Below are positions 10,477 to 21,329 of a stretch of DNA of 64,000 nucleotides, one piece after another (positions within the stretch are counted from its first letter, which is position 1; the number at the start of each line of letters is the position of its first letter). The notes under the pieces are model-generated. The model searched no databases. It was not told the DNA's origin and worked only from the letters and a program-made list of their open reading frames with translations. Position numbers and translations under genes: made by a program. This DNA is from DATCJA01 sp963814955. Its GTDB lineage: Bacteria; Acidobacteriota; Vicinamibacteria; Vicinamibacterales; UBA2999. Location of the stretch: contig CAWFEX010000003.1 in assembly GCA_963814955.1 (NCBI GenBank), positions 1 to 64,000 on the forward strand, in the 5' to 3' direction.

Positions 10477-13361
10477 ATGAGAGTCGATTTCGTGAAGCGG
10501 GTGCTTCTCGTTCTTGGAGTCCTTGCTTTGCCCGTAGCTGGTTACGCGCAAGACGCGGCGCTCACCGGTACCGTCACCGACGCCACCGGTGGCGTGCTGC
10601 CAGGCGTGACGGTTACGGCAGTCAACGACGCCACCGGAAATACGTTTGTCGGGGTGACCGACGGAACCGGATCCTTCCGTATTCCGGCTCGTGTAGGCGC
10701 TTACCGAATTACTGCAGAGCTCTCGGGCTTTACCACGGTCCAGCGCACTGGCGTTCAGTTGCTCGTCGGTCAGACGATCAACGTCGACATGCAGATGAAC
10801 CCGTCGACCATTCAGGAGACGGTGACCGTCACGGCGGAGGCGCCCCTCATCGAGGTCACCACCTCGAGCCTGGGCGGCAACATCGACCCGGCGCAGGTTC
10901 AGGACTTGCCGGTGGCGGGACGCAACTGGATGGCGCTGGCCATGCTCGCGCCGGGCAGCCGCACGACGCCAGGCAACCAGAACAACCCGCTGCCGGACCG
11001 CAACGGCGGCGAGGTGCGCGAGTTCCAGCTCCACATCGACGGGCAGCAGGTCACGCAGGACCTCGGCACCGGCGTGCAGCCGCGCTACAGCCAGGACTCG
11101 ATCGCCGAATTCCAGTTCATCTCGAACCGCTTCGACGCCACGATGGGGCGGTCGTCGGGAGTGCAGGTGAAGGCAATCACGCGGTCGGGCACGAACCAGT
11201 TCTCGGGCCTCTTTCGAGCCAACTTCCGGGACGACGCGTTCAATGCGAAGGATCCCGTGGTCGATGAAGTGCTGCCGATGAACAATCAGCAGCTCAGCGG
11301 CGCGGTTGGCGGCCCGATCATCCTTGATCGGCTCCACTACTTCGGCAATTTCGAGTACGAGCGGGCGCCGAAGACCAGCATCTGGAATACGCAGTTTCCA
11401 GAGTTCAACATCACGTTGAGCGGCAAGGAAAACATCAAGATGGGCGGCGGCCGTCTCGACTACCAGCTCACGCCGAACTACCGCATCATGGGGAAATGGC
11501 ACGAGGGGCGCCGTTACGACCCGTTTACAGCAGGCAACCGAAACCACCCGGCGGCCACCGGCTTCTCCGATGAAGCCAGCCGCGAAGTGCTCGGCCAGCT
11601 CACCACAGTAGTCAGCAACAACGTCGTCAGCGAGCTGAAGGTCGGGTACTCCGAGTTCGGCTTCGATCAGGGCGGTCTCACCAACTGGTCGAGGCACTGG
11701 CAAGCGAGCAACGGCGTTACCGCCGGGTCGCCTCGCATCCGGTTCACCGGCTTCGACGTGACGCCGAACCAGAACTGGCCCCGCACCCGCGCACAGGACG
11801 TCTTCAGCGTCCGTGAGGATCTCGACGCTGTCCTTCGAGGCGGGCGGCCGGCACGACACGCGCTCGGGCGTCGAGTACCTGCACCGGGACGAGAACAGCT
11901 TCAACCGGCGCCTGTCCTCAGGCGAGATTGACGCACGCAGGGGTCCGGTTCCTGCCAATCTGCCGCAGCTCATGCCCGATGTGTTCAACGTGGATACCTG
12001 GAACTTCGCAGCCCTGTCGCCGCTCGTGCGAACCTACCGGATCGGCGTCGGCGACTTTACGCTCGATTACGTGCAGCCGAAGTTCGGCGCATGGGTCCAG
12101 GACGACTGGCGGATCAGCGACAGGCTGACTCTGAACCTCGGACTCCGCTGGGACCTCAGCGTCAACGCGAGCGCCAACGACATCGCGGTGCCGCCGTTCC
12201 TCGAGGCTGGACGTCCGAACGATACGAACAACTACCAGCCGCGCGTCGGTTTTGCGTACCAGATTACCGACCGCACGGTGGCGCGAGGCGGATCGGGCAT
12301 CTACTTCTACGATCCGATCACGTCCGATACGCTGTGGACCGTCGGCAACAGTCTCGCCTCGATCATTCAGGTCACCAACGACGGTCGCCCGAACTTTGCC
12401 GCCGACCCGTTCAACGGCAGGCCTCTGCCGACGTTCGAGCAGGCTCAGGTGCAGTTCTGCCATGTCAATCCGGCGGCGGGCTGTCTGCAAAGCTCTCTGA
12501 CCGAGCTCGTTTCCCCGCTGGAATATTCCCGGCATCTCGGACGCACCTGGCAGAACTCGATCGGAATCGCCCACCAGATAGGTAGCGCGATGGCCTTCGA
12601 AGTCGACTACGTGTACAACCAGGGGCGCAACGAGAAGGACATCATCGACAACGTGAACCTGACCTACAACCCGGCAACCGGCGCGAACTATCCGTTCAGC
12701 GATGTCAGCCGCCGTGCATTCCCCGATTGGGGGATTATCTCGCTCCTGACGCGTCAGGGCGAATCGACCTACCACGGTCTGCAGACCAGCTTCACCAAGA
12801 GGCTGGCAAATCGGTGGCAGGCCTCGGCCACCTATACGCTGTCGGGTCTGTGGGAGGCGGAGTCGCCACCCTTCACTGGAGACCGGGCGACCAACCGCTT
12901 CATGCCGGTGCCGTTCCCGACCGCGCCGGATATGGGCGGCGAGAACACGCTCTCGGTCGCTGACCAGCGCCACCGCGCCGTGTTCAACGGCATTTGGGAG
13001 GTCGGCCGCGGCTTCCTGGTGAGCGGCCTCTTCTACCACGGCTCCGGCAATCGCGACGCCAGCTTCTACGGCGGCGACGAGCGCCAGACGGGCGCCGACT
13101 TCAGCCAGCGCCTGCGTCCGGACGGCACGATCGTGCCGCGTAACAGCTTCATCCAGCCGTCAGAGAACCGCGTCGATCTGCGTATCCAGCAGCGGATTCC
13201 ACTTGGGCGGCAGGGCGGCGATCGATTTGATCGCTGAAACGTTCAACCTCTTCAACGCGAACAACTTCACATTGATCACCGAAGAAGGGGCCTCCGACTT
13301 CGAAGATCCGGAAACGGGCCAGTACCGGACGATGCAGTTCGGGTTCCGGGTGACGTTCTAA
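10477..13361 (+). CDS. Oar-like TonB-dependent outer-membrane receptor A (two frameshifts)
   Basis: AGGAGG at 10467-10472 precedes ATG 10477. The product has a signal peptide (PVAGYAQ), an N-terminal carboxypeptidase-regulatory domain (LTGTVTDATGGVLPGVTVTA), a plug region (VREFQLHIDGQQV, then QDSIAEFQFISNRFDA) and a large beta barrel ending in the aromatic FGFRVTF before TAA 13359-13361. Frame changes are needed near 11825 and near 13210. With those the protein is about 960 residues, normal for this class, which takes up large substrates or builds the surface in acidobacteria. It is closely similar to the next gene (receptor B), so the pair looks like a tandem duplication. Confidence 0.85.
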
Positions 13362-13678
13362 CAGGTGGAAAAGTAAGAAGTGGAAGAAGTGACAAAGTAA
13401 GCTGAAGTAGGCGTTCGACTTACTTTCCAGGCGCCGGTCGCGGCAGTCGGTGTCCGCATCCGGCCCGGTTTATGGATTTGTTCAGGCCGTCGTCCGCTTA
13501 TTCAAGGAATTCCAGCAAAAAACGCGATAAAGGACGGTAAGCTAGCTCTTTGCCGCGGGTTACCCCGGTCGGTGCGCGCCATACTCCGCCATCCTGCTGG
13601 GACTCCCTTCCGAGACACCTCTTTCGTTTCGAGCAGTCTCGGGACGGGTCTGTTCGACCGTAAACCTGAGGAGGATGT
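13362..13678. other. intergenic stretch with a low-complexity inverted repeat
   Basis: The first part (13366-13430) has A/G-rich words such as AAAGTAAG and AAGTGGAAGAAGTG and a facing CTTACTTTCC arm that can pair with GGAAAAGTAAG. It belongs with the other low-complexity inverted repeats in the window. The remainder shows no convincing gene; a GAGGAGG ribosome site for receptor B lies just before 13679. Confidence 0.6.
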
Positions 13679-16553
13679 ATGTCAGCCGATGTCCTGAAGC
13701 GGGTGCTGCTCATGTGTCTGCTTCTGCTGCTACCTGTCGCCGGGTATGCGCAGGAAGCGGTGCTGACGGGCACGGTTACCGATTCGACGGGCGGCGTGCT
13801 GCCGGGCGTCACGGTGACCGCCGTGCACGAAGCGACCGGCAACACGTTCGTCGGGGTCACCGATAGCAGCGGGATTTTCCGTATTCCGGCGCGCATCGGC
13901 GGCTTACCGCCTGACCGCGGAGCTCTCGGGTTTCAACACCGTCTCGCGCCGGGCATCACCCTGCTCGTCGGTCAGACGGCCACTGTGGACATCCAGATGG
14001 CCGTGTCCACGCTGCAGGAAACAGTCACGGTGACCGGTGAGGCTCCGCTGATCGACGTTTCCACGTCTGTGATTGGCGGCAACATCGATCAGCTCCAGAT
14101 GCAGGAGCTGCCCGACCAGGGGCGCGACTGGACTGCGCTGGCGCTGCTGGCGCCGGGAAACCGGACGACCGCGATGGGCGGCACGCCCGTTCAGGACCGC
14201 GCCGACGTGCGCGAGTATCACCTGAATCTGGACGGCCAGCAGGTGACGCAGACCATGGGCATCGGCGGCCAGCCGCTCTACAGCCGCGCCGCCATCGCCG
14301 AGTTCCAGTTCATCTCGAACCGGTTCGACGCTACGCAGGGCCGGTCGTCCGGCGTGCTGGTGAACGCGGTGAGCAAGTCGGGCACGAACACCCTGTCCGG
14401 CGTGTTCGGCGGAAGCGTTCCGCGATTCCGACTGGAACGCGGAGGACCCGTAATCAACCAGAAGATCCCGTTCGCGAACCAGAGTGTACAGCACCGCGCT
14501 GGGCGGCCCGATCATGCGTCGATCGGCTCCACTATTTCGCCAATTTCGAGTACGACCGCACTCCGCGGACGAGCATCTGGAACACGCCGTTCCCGGCCTT
14601 CAACATCACCCTGGACGGAAAGGAATCGAAGAAGATCGGCGGCGTCCGGATGGACTATCAGCTCTCGCCGAGCATGCGGCTGATGGGGAAGGGACACTAC
14701 ACGAAACACCTCATCCCGTTCGGAACCGGCAGCGCGACGAATCACCCGGCGAGCACGAACAGCGAGGACCGGACCTCGCAGGAGTACCTCGGGCAGTTCA
14801 CGCACGTGATGAGCAGCCGCGCGTCAACGAGGTCAAAGTTGGTTTTGCCGAGTGGAACATCCTTCAGGGCAACCTGACCACCTGGTCGAATCACTGGGCA
14901 AAAGACATCGGGGTGACCGAGGGGCATCCGCGCATTCAGATGGTAGGTCTGACGATCGCGGGCAACCAGAATGCTCCGCGTATTCGCGATCAGAACATGT
15001 ATTCGTTCCGCGACGACTTTACGCTCAGCTACGAGGCGGGCGGACGACACGACCTGAAGGCTGGCGGCGAGTACCTCTTCATGCACGAGTTCACGCGGAA
15101 CTGCCGCAACTGCATGGGGCAGATCGACGCGCGCAACGGAACGATTCCCGCTGCGCTCATGCAGTCGATCTTCCCGGATCCGTTCAATGCCGATACCTGG
15201 AATCTGAACGCGCTGGCGCCTTATACGCGCCGGTGGACGCTCGGCATCTCCGACACCTTCCGCACGCCGTTCGACGTGCCGCGCACGGCAGCGTGGGTGC
15301 AGGATGACTGGAGGATCGCCGACAACCTGACGCTCAATCTCTGGCTTGCGTTACGACCTGATCGGAACGCGTGGGCCAACGATGCAAACGTGCCGCCGAT
15401 TCTGACTCCCGGCCGACCACAAGGATGTGAACAACATACAGCCGCGCCTTGGCTTCGCCTATCAGATCAACGATCGCACCGTCGTTCGGGGCGGGGCCGG
15501 TCGCTACTACGGCGACGTGCTCACCAATCTGCAGATGTGGACATATGGCAACGAGTCGATCGCCTCGGTCGAGGTGAACAACGACGGGCGTCCGGATTTT
15601 CCGAGCAATCCATTCAACGGGGTAAAGCCGACGGCAACGCAGGCGTTCGCCAACTTCTGCGACATCAACAACCGCCCCGGCTGCCTCACGCGCGGATTGC
15701 AGGAGCTGCGCCGCCGCCGCCGTATGACAACATCCAGAACAGCTGGCAGACGTCTCTCGGCTTCCAGCATCAGATCGGTTCGGTAGCGGCCGTCGAGGTG
15801 GACTACGTCTACAACGGCAGCCGTAACGAGAAGATCATCATGGACAACGTCAATGTCGGGTACAACGCGGCAACCGGCGTGAACTTCCCGTATTCGGTCG
15901 CCGCCACGCGGCCGTACCCGACGATGGGGATCATTTCGGTGACGCCGTACACGGGCTGGTCGAACTACCACGGGCTCCAGTCCACATTGACGAAGCGACT
16001 CAGCAACAACTGGCAGGCGTCGGTGAACTACACGCTTGGCTGGTTGAAGAACGCGGAGTCCGAACCCGATGAGCGGCGCGAGCATCGTCGATTTCCCTGT
16101 CGCGGTCGACTTCGGCAACGAATACACCTGGGCGGAAACCGACCAGCGGCACCGCGTGGTGCTGAACGGCATCTTCCAGACGGACATCGGCTTCCAGGTC
16201 AGCGGCGTGTACTTCTTGGCTCCGGCGAGCGCAGCGGTGTGAATAACGGCCAGGATCTCAGAAACCTGGGCGCCGGGCCGCAGCGATTCCGTGCGAACGG
16301 CACTATCATCCCGCGCAACGAGTTCGTGGGAGATCCGATTCATCGCGTCGACCTCCGTCTCCAGCAGCGGTTCAGACTGGGAGGGCGCATGTCGCTCGAC
16401 GGGATGGTCGAGCTGTTCAATGCGTTCGATCGCGCGAACTTCGGATCGTAAAATGCTGGAGTGAGCAGCGCGGCGTTCCTGGATCCGGCGCAGAATTCAA
16501 ACCTCGCGTATGCGCCGCGCACGCTGCAGCTCGGCTTCCGGTTCAACTTCTAA
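13679..16553 (+). pseudogene. Oar-like TonB-dependent receptor B, multiply frameshifted
   Basis: A paralogue of receptor A, recognisable from signal peptide (LLPVAGYAQ) through the carboxypeptidase-regulatory domain and plug (IAEFQFISNRFDA) to the final LGFRFNF before TAA 16551-16553. The coding trace jumps frame at least eight times (for example near 13905, 13947, 14420, 14500, 14820, 15350, 15420, 15710, 16060 and 16220). The first two are single-base homopolymer changes: one extra T in GGCTTACC, and one missing C before GGGCATC. The intact counterpart is next door, so this copy may be decaying, or the region may be poorly resolved because of the duplication. An intrinsic terminator follows. 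Confidence 0.75.
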
Positions 16554-16572
16554 ACACCGTCTGTACTCGCTG

Positions 16573-16608
16573 AAAAAGGCCGGGCGGTTTTTCGCCCGGC
16601 CTTTTTTT
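16573..16608 (+). terminator. intrinsic terminator after receptor B
   Basis: A 9-bp perfect stem GGCCGGGCG/CGCCCGGCC (16578-16586 with 16593-16601) with loop GTTTTT, preceded by five A and followed by seven T. This is a textbook rho-independent terminator 20 bp after the receptor stop codon. Confidence 0.95.
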
Positions 16609-16692
16609 CGCATTTGACGAGACCGGCGAAATCGCCTACCTTGCAGGTCTTTTGAGCCTTTGCACGTGCCGGTTTACTGATGGGAGCTGACG

Positions 16693-17690
16693 ATGTGTAC
16701 GAGCATTTTGGCCGCGGTCCTTACAACCGCCCTGTTCGGTCTCAACGGCACGGCCGCGCATGGCCAGCAAGGCGGCCAGGCGGGCCGGGGTCGAGGCGCA
16801 GCCGCGACGCAAACGCCGGTACCCAGGCGCCGACCGACAAGACCGTGTTCTGGTCGGCTGAGGACATCGAAGCGCGATGGAAGGAGAACGAGGCGCTCAA
16901 GCGCGCGAACTCGCGGCTGTTCGACGGCCCGACGGACCTCGCGACCAACTGGACGGCCAATATCCGGATCGTGCTCGACAACGATCCGCCCCTGGTTCAC
17001 GAGGGCACGTCGGATCTCTGGATTGTGACGAGGGGAACAGCAGTTGCCCGAACCGACGGAGAGATTGTCGAAAACGGGACCATACGATCGATTCGGAACG
17101 GTATGCAGCGAAACGTCAAGGCTGGTGACATTCTGTATGTGCCGCCCGGCGTTCCTCACCACTTCACCGACCTCAAGGAATTCAGGGCGTACTTGATCCG
17201 GTTCGACACCGTCGGACTTGCCCAGACGATACCGGCGGCACAGAAGCAGCCAGAGCCCGATTTGCCGAAAGACAAGACAGCGTTCTGGTCGAGCGCCGAC
17301 GTCGAAGCGCGATGGAAGGAGAACGAGGCCCGTCAGCGCGCCAATTCCAGGCTGTACAATGGACCGACGAACATCAGCGGCAATGTCCGGATCGTCCTGG
17401 ACAACGATCCTCCGCTGATCCACGAAGCAACCACCGATCTCTGGATCGTGACAGCCGGCACCGCCGTGTCACGGACCGACGGCCAAGCCGTCAAGAATGT
17501 CGATGCCTTGTCGATCGTGAATGGCGTGCAGCGAAGGGTGAAAGCCGGCGACATTCTGTACGTGCCGCCAGGTGTGCCTCACCACTTCACCGATATCAAG
17601 GGGTTCAGGGCGTATCTGATCCGGTTCGACACGCTCGGCCTCGTACGCGCGCAGGCGGCGACGCAGTCCGCCGGTACGGGTCGCGACTAG
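16693..17690 (+). CDS. secreted tandem-cupin protein (one frameshift)
   Basis: ATG 16693 starts a signal peptide (MCTSILAAVLTTALFGLNG) and a Gly/Arg-rich linker; the frame shifts near 16815 into the main domain. Two near-identical cupin units follow, at about 16848-17215 and 17280-17640. Each has FWS-x-x-D-[IV]-EARWKENEA, then NDPPL[VI]HE, DLWIVT-x-GTA, and GDILYVPPGVPHHF carrying the metal-binding His pair. The units are about 110 residues each and their similarity at DNA level points to recent internal duplication. The protein may bind a small ligand or metal in the periplasm. No enzyme activity can be assigned. Confidence 0.75.
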
Positions 17691-17789
17691 CCCGGCGCGG
17701 CCGTTAGCGGGAGACGGTCAAGTCTCCAGGTTGCTGTTCGCCTCGGATATACTCCGCCTGCCGTCGTTGGCGAACAAGGCTGAAGAAAA

Positions 17790-18638
17790 GTGGCTCGCAC
17801 GCGCATCCAATCGGCGGTCCTCGTTCTCCTGACGATCTTCGTCGTGCCGATCGCTTACGCGCAGTTCGGCCAGTCGAGGTTTGGCGTACTGCGCGGCGAA
17901 CAAGGCGATCCAGCGGAGCTGCCTCCGGCTGAGTGGCCGGACCGCGACGTGACTGCCTGCCACATGCTGTACACGAGCGTGCGCCGCGAAGCGAACGGCG
18001 CCGGGTGGCGGACCGACTATCCATGGGGTCAGCGTCACCTGCTGATCCGGCTGTCCGAGATGACAAAGACGCGCGTCAGCTGGCTGTCGCCGAACGCTCC
18101 TCACGTGTGGCTGGTTCGGCTGACGGACGACGCGCTGTTCAATTGCTCCTATCTCGCCGCGTCGGATGTGGGCACGATCGGACTCTCGGCGGAGGAGGCG
18201 TCGCGCCTTCGGCTCTATCTCGAAAAGGGCGGCTTTCTCTGGGTAGACGACTTCTGGGGCGACGCCGCCTGGGCGCAGTGGACGCGCGAGTTCGCGAAGG
18301 CAATGCCGCCTGCCGAATACGCTATCGAGGACGTGCCGCTCACCGACCCGATCTTCCGCTCCATGTTCGAAGTGAAAGAGGTGCCGCAAGTCACGAGCAT
18401 CCGGTTCTGGCGCGCCAGCGGTGGACGGACGACCTCGGAGCGAGGGGCAGAGTCCGCGGTGCCGCACTTCCGTGCGATTCGCGATAAACGCGGTCGGATC
18501 ATCGCGGTGATGACGCACAACACGGATGTGTCCGATTCGTGGGAGCGCGAGGGCGACGACCCGCAGTTCTTCTACCAGTTTTCGCCCAATGGCTACGCGC
18601 TCGGCATCAACGTGCTCCTGTACGCCATGACGCATTGA
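17790..18638 (+). CDS. DUF4159 domain-containing secreted protein
   Basis: A 282-residue protein starting at GTG 17790 with a signal peptide (LTIFVVPIAYAQ). The rest matches the DUF4159 family: PWGQRHLLIRLSEMT, then a GGFLWVDDFWG segment and a C-terminal GYALGINVLLYA. DUF4159 proteins are related to glutamine-amidotransferase-like folds, have no settled function, and are common in acidobacteria and planctomycetes. The gene stands alone between the cupin and a convergent TRAP gene. The frame is intact. Confidence 0.85.
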   Translation: MARTRIQSAVLVLLTIFVVPIAYAQFGQSRFGVLRGEQGDPAELPPAEWPDRDVTACHMLYTSVRREANGAGWRTDYPWGQRHLLIRLSEMTKTRVSWLSPNAPHVWLVRLTDDALFNCSYLAASDVGTIGLSAEEASRLRLYLEKGGFLWVDDFWGDAAWAQWTREFAKAMPPAEYAIEDVPLTDPIFRSMFEVKEVPQVTSIRFWRASGGRTTSERGAESAVPHFRAIRDKRGRIIAVMTHNTDVSDSWEREGDDPQFFYQFSPNGYALGINVLLYAMTH

Positions 18639-18722
18639 CGCCGAGGTGGAACGCGCCATCCCGTGTCCCGCTTCAATTTGTGCTTTGGAACGGTGATTCC
18701 TATCCGCTCGAGCGACTCGGCC

Positions 18723-19790
18723 TCACGACAGTGAGGTTCCCGCCGCTGCTTCCAGCAGCGACCAGCACTTGCTTCCGAGCTGCTCCTTCCATTTGCCGTA
18801 GAAACCCGCGAGCGCGCGCCGGAACGGCGCCTGATCGACGTCGTTGAAGACCAGTCCGCGCTTCGTCAGCTCCGCGCGGAGGCGTCCGTTGGCGGCTTCC
18901 TGATCCCGGCGCTGCAGCTGGACCGCACGGGCGACGTTGCGCTCGATGACCGCCTTGATCTCCGCGGGAAGCCGCTGCCACGTGGCGAGGTGCGCCATCT
19001 GGTTGAAGCCCGACCACATGTGGTTGGTCATGCTGACGAACTTGACGACTTCGTACAGCTTGAAGGAATCAACGAGCGCGAGCGGATTCTCCTGCGCGTC
19101 CACCTTGCCCGATTTCAGCGCCGTGTAGATGTCGATGCTGTTGACGGTGACCGGCTCCGACCCCAGCGTCCGGAACAGATCGTTGAACAGCTCGCCCGCG
19201 GGTACCCGCATCCGCATGCCTTTCAAATCGCCGGGCGCGTTCACGGCCCTGTTTGTGGCCGCGATCTGCCGCATGCCGTTGTCGAAAGCCCCGACGGGAA
19301 AACCGTGGATGCCCTTCGCGGTCATCTCTTCGCGAATGTAGGCGCCGAGCGCGCCGTCCATGGCCCTGTGCGCGTGTGGCGCCGATTGAAAGGCAAACGG
19401 CACCTGCTGGACGTCGGCGACGGGAACCACGGCGCTGAGCAGGCCGCCCATGAGCGTGAAGAACTGGATCTCGCCCGCAACGAGCAGCTTGAGCGCCGCC
19501 GGATCGCTTCCCTGAACATTGTTGTTGAGCGGAAAAACCTGGGCGTCCACCTGGCCGCCCGTTTCCTTGCGGATGGCGGTCCACATTTCAGTCAGGCGCG
19601 CATGGAGGGAACTGTCGGCGGTCTGATTGTGGTACTGCGTAAGAGTGAACTGCGGCCGTTGCGCGGACGAGCGCCGGACAAACGGTACGTGGGCCGGGTT
19701 CCGCGGCGCGCTCAAGCCATGAGCCGCGGACCCGGCGGTGGCGATGGTGAGCGTCGCAAGAAACGAACGTCGAGTGTACCGTTGGGCCAT
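18723..19790 (-). CDS. TRAP transporter substrate-binding protein, DctP family
   Basis: A 355-residue extracytoplasmic solute receptor. The chosen ATG (19788-19790) gives a twin-arginine signal (YTRRSFLATL, RR at 7-8). The mature part has DctP-family features, including LKGMRMRVPAGELFNDLFRTLGSEPV and ALKSGKVDAQENPL, where the conserved Arg that binds a carboxylate ligand is expected (RMRVP). No DctQ or DctM permease gene is beside it, so its partner is elsewhere or it works as a lone binding protein. The N-terminal region (19685-19736) is made from a copy of a palindromic repeat that also occurs between genes, so the residues after the signal peptide are repeat-derived. Confidence 0.88.
   Translation of the reverse strand: MAQRYTRRSFLATLTIATAGSAAHGLSAPRNPAHVPFVRRSSAQRPQFTLTQYHNQTADSSLHARLTEMWTAIRKETGGQVDAQVFPLNNNVQGSDPAALKLLVAGEIQFFTLMGGLLSAVVPVADVQQVPFAFQSAPHAHRAMDGALGAYIREEMTAKGIHGFPVGAFDNGMRQIAATNRAVNAPGDLKGMRMRVPAGELFNDLFRTLGSEPVTVNSIDIYTALKSGKVDAQENPLALVDSFKLYEVVKFVSMTNHMWSGFNQMAHLATWQRLPAEIKAVIERNVARAVQLQRRDQEAANGRLRAELTKRGLVFNDVDQAPFRRALAGFYGKWKEQLGSKCWSLLEAAAGTSLS
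19685..19736. repeat. palindromic repeat inside the TRAP receptor gene
   Basis: Arms GGGCCGGGTTCCGCGG and CCGCGGACCCGGC enclose a 17-bp loop, with ACGTG at the outer end. The same element occurs between genes at 22978-23036 and 55916-55967. Here it is in frame within the coding sequence. Confidence 0.75.
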
Positions 19791-19800
19791 TTGTCCTGTC

Positions 19801-19862
19801 GGCGGGTCCGCCGCTCGATGCATCTCAGCTCGCGGCGGGACCCGCCCCACATACCGCCCTAC
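19801..19862. repeat. palindromic repeat (GGCGGGTCC family)
   Basis: GGCGGGTCCGCCGC and GCGGCGGGACCCGCC arms around a central loop, with CGCCCTAC (GTAG on the other strand) at the right end. It fills most of the gap between the TRAP receptor and the NHL gene, and its right end overlaps the TAG stop of the NHL gene. Confidence 0.75.
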
Positions 19863-21157
19863 GCTACTTGCTGCCAGGCTACTCGCAGCGGCTTTCCAAT
19901 CATGAACGCCGAATCGGCGCCTTTGCGCGGGCGGAACTTCTGTGCGCCGCCGGTGTCGACCGCGGCCGTGTAGACGTTGCCGTCGGTGTCGACGCTGAAG
20001 CCGTGGACGCCCCACATGCCGCCGGGGAACTCACCCCACGTGCCCCACGAGTACATGAAGTTGCCGTTGAGGTCGTACTTCAGCATCTTGCTGGTTCCGC
20101 GATCGGCGGCCCACAGGTAGCCGTCGGTGAAGATGTGGAACAGATGCACGTCGGACGGGTTGGGACCGAAGCTCCACTGATCGAGGAACTTGCCGTTCTC
20201 GTCGAATACCTGCACGCGGTGGTTGCCGCGGTCGTTGACGAACACCCGCCGCGTCTTCGGATCGATGGCGATGCCGTGCACGTTGTTGAAGTAGCCCGGC
20301 CGCGTATCGTTGTTGTTCTGGCCGCGCTGGCCCCACGAGGTGACGTACTTGCCGTCCTTGTCGAACTTGACGACGCGGGTGCCGTTGTAGCCGTCGGCGA
20401 CGACGAAGCTTCCGTCGGGGAACCAGTCCATGAACGTGGGACGGTTGAAGTGCTTGTCGTCGTTGCCAGGCTCGCCGTAGGTGCCGATGGTCTGCACGAT
20501 CTGCTTGCCGTCGTGCGTCATCTTGAAGATGGAGTGCTTGTGGTCGTCGAGAATCCAGACGTGCTTCTGCGCGTCGTACGGGCTGATGGCGACGAAGTGC
20601 GGCCGCTGCAGCATCTTGTCCCACTGCTTCCACGACTCGAGGAGATCGCCTTGTGCGTTGAAGATCATGATGGTATTGGCCCACTTGCCGTCGACATCCC
20701 ACTGGTTGCCCGCCTTGAGCCACGCGTCGATGCCGGCTTCCGCAAGCGCGCCGGTACCGCCGTTGCCGGGCGGGCTCGCAACCGTCGCATCGCGCCAGGG
20801 CAGTCGGCCGATCGGGAAGACGAGGCTCGGCGCGATCTTCTTGACCATCGGGCGCTCCATGGCCGGCAGCATGCCGCGCTGGAGCACGAACACGCGGTTC
20901 GGATTCTCGGCAAACACGCTCTGCCCCGCGCCGAATGTCCATCCCTCGTTGCCCGGCACCTTCGAAATGTCCTTCGGCCAGTCCGGTACCACTTCGTACG
21001 CGCCGAAGATGTCCTGTCCGCCCTTCTCGCCGGCCACGGCGGCAAAGCGCGGCGCCGCGGGGCGCTGCTGCGCCGTGACCCACTGATCGAAATCAAACAG
21101 CGTGGCGATGGCCATTCCGGCCACCAGCGCTGCCACTATCGAAATCCCTTTGCGCAT
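19859..21157 (-). CDS. secreted NHL-repeat beta-propeller protein (paralogue 1)
   Basis: A 432-residue protein. ATG 21155-21157 is chosen because GGAGAGG lies just upstream on the coding strand. After a signal-anchor (SIVAALVAGMAIATLF) come six NHL-type blades, such as DGSFVVADGYNGTRVVKFDKDGK and TRRVFVNDRGNHRVQVFDENGKF. The fold resembles peptidylglycine alpha-hydroxyglycine lyase-type propellers, but no catalytic assignment is possible from sequence alone. It shares most of its length with the gene at 23034-24341, including EKGG-x-DI-x-G-x-YEVV near the N-terminus. The two probably arose by duplication and bracket a metallo-hydrolase gene. Confidence 0.85.
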   Translation of the reverse strand: MRKGISIVAALVAGMAIATLFDFDQWVTAQQRPAAPRFAAVAGEKGGQDIFGAYEVVPDWPKDISKVPGNEGWTFGAGQSVFAENPNRVFVLQRGMLPAMERPMVKKIAPSLVFPIGRLPWRDATVASPPGNGGTGALAEAGIDAWLKAGNQWDVDGKWANTIMIFNAQGDLLESWKQWDKMLQRPHFVAISPYDAQKHVWILDDHKHSIFKMTHDGKQIVQTIGTYGEPGNDDKHFNRPTFMDWFPDGSFVVADGYNGTRVVKFDKDGKYVTSWGQRGQNNNDTRPGYFNNVHGIAIDPKTRRVFVNDRGNHRVQVFDENGKFLDQWSFGPNPSDVHLFHIFTDGYLWAADRGTSKMLKYDLNGNFMYSWGTWGEFPGGMWGVHGFSVDTDGNVYTAAVDTGGAQKFRPRKGADSAFMIGKPLRVAWQQVA

Positions 21158-21220
21158 ATGTGTCCTCTCCATCACAAACCGCTACCAAGAAGCCGTCGTG
21201 ATGCTAGCATGGGCGGCACG

Positions 21221-21313
21221 TACAAGGCGCAAGTCACAAGGCTCAAGTCACAAGTCACAATGCGTGATTGAGCCTTGTGATCTTGTGACTTGTGACTTGT
21301 GACTTGTGACTTG
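21221..21313. repeat. low-complexity inverted repeat (AAGTCACA type)
   Basis: The left arm has three CAAGTCACAAG-like units and the right arm has TTGTGACTTGTGACTTG units. They can pair around a centre near 21265. It lies between the divergent NHL and metallo-hydrolase genes and would form a long hairpin in the leader of the latter. Confidence 0.8.
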
Positions 21314-21329
21314 AACAGGAGGATCCCGC

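Noticed and set aside
10465..11988. 507-residue minus-strand open frame over receptor A
   Set aside because: Shadow of a clear receptor gene; composition is Arg/Val/Asp-biased without recognisable motifs.
16573..16608. Palindrome as another REP-like element
   Set aside because: It has flanking A5 and T7 tracts and a U-rich loop, no GTAG foot, and lies just after a stop codon, so it is an ordinary intrinsic terminator.
19868..21271. 467-residue plus-strand open frame over the NHL gene
   Set aside because: Shadow of the NHL-propeller gene, whose blades and ribosome site are clear on the minus strand.
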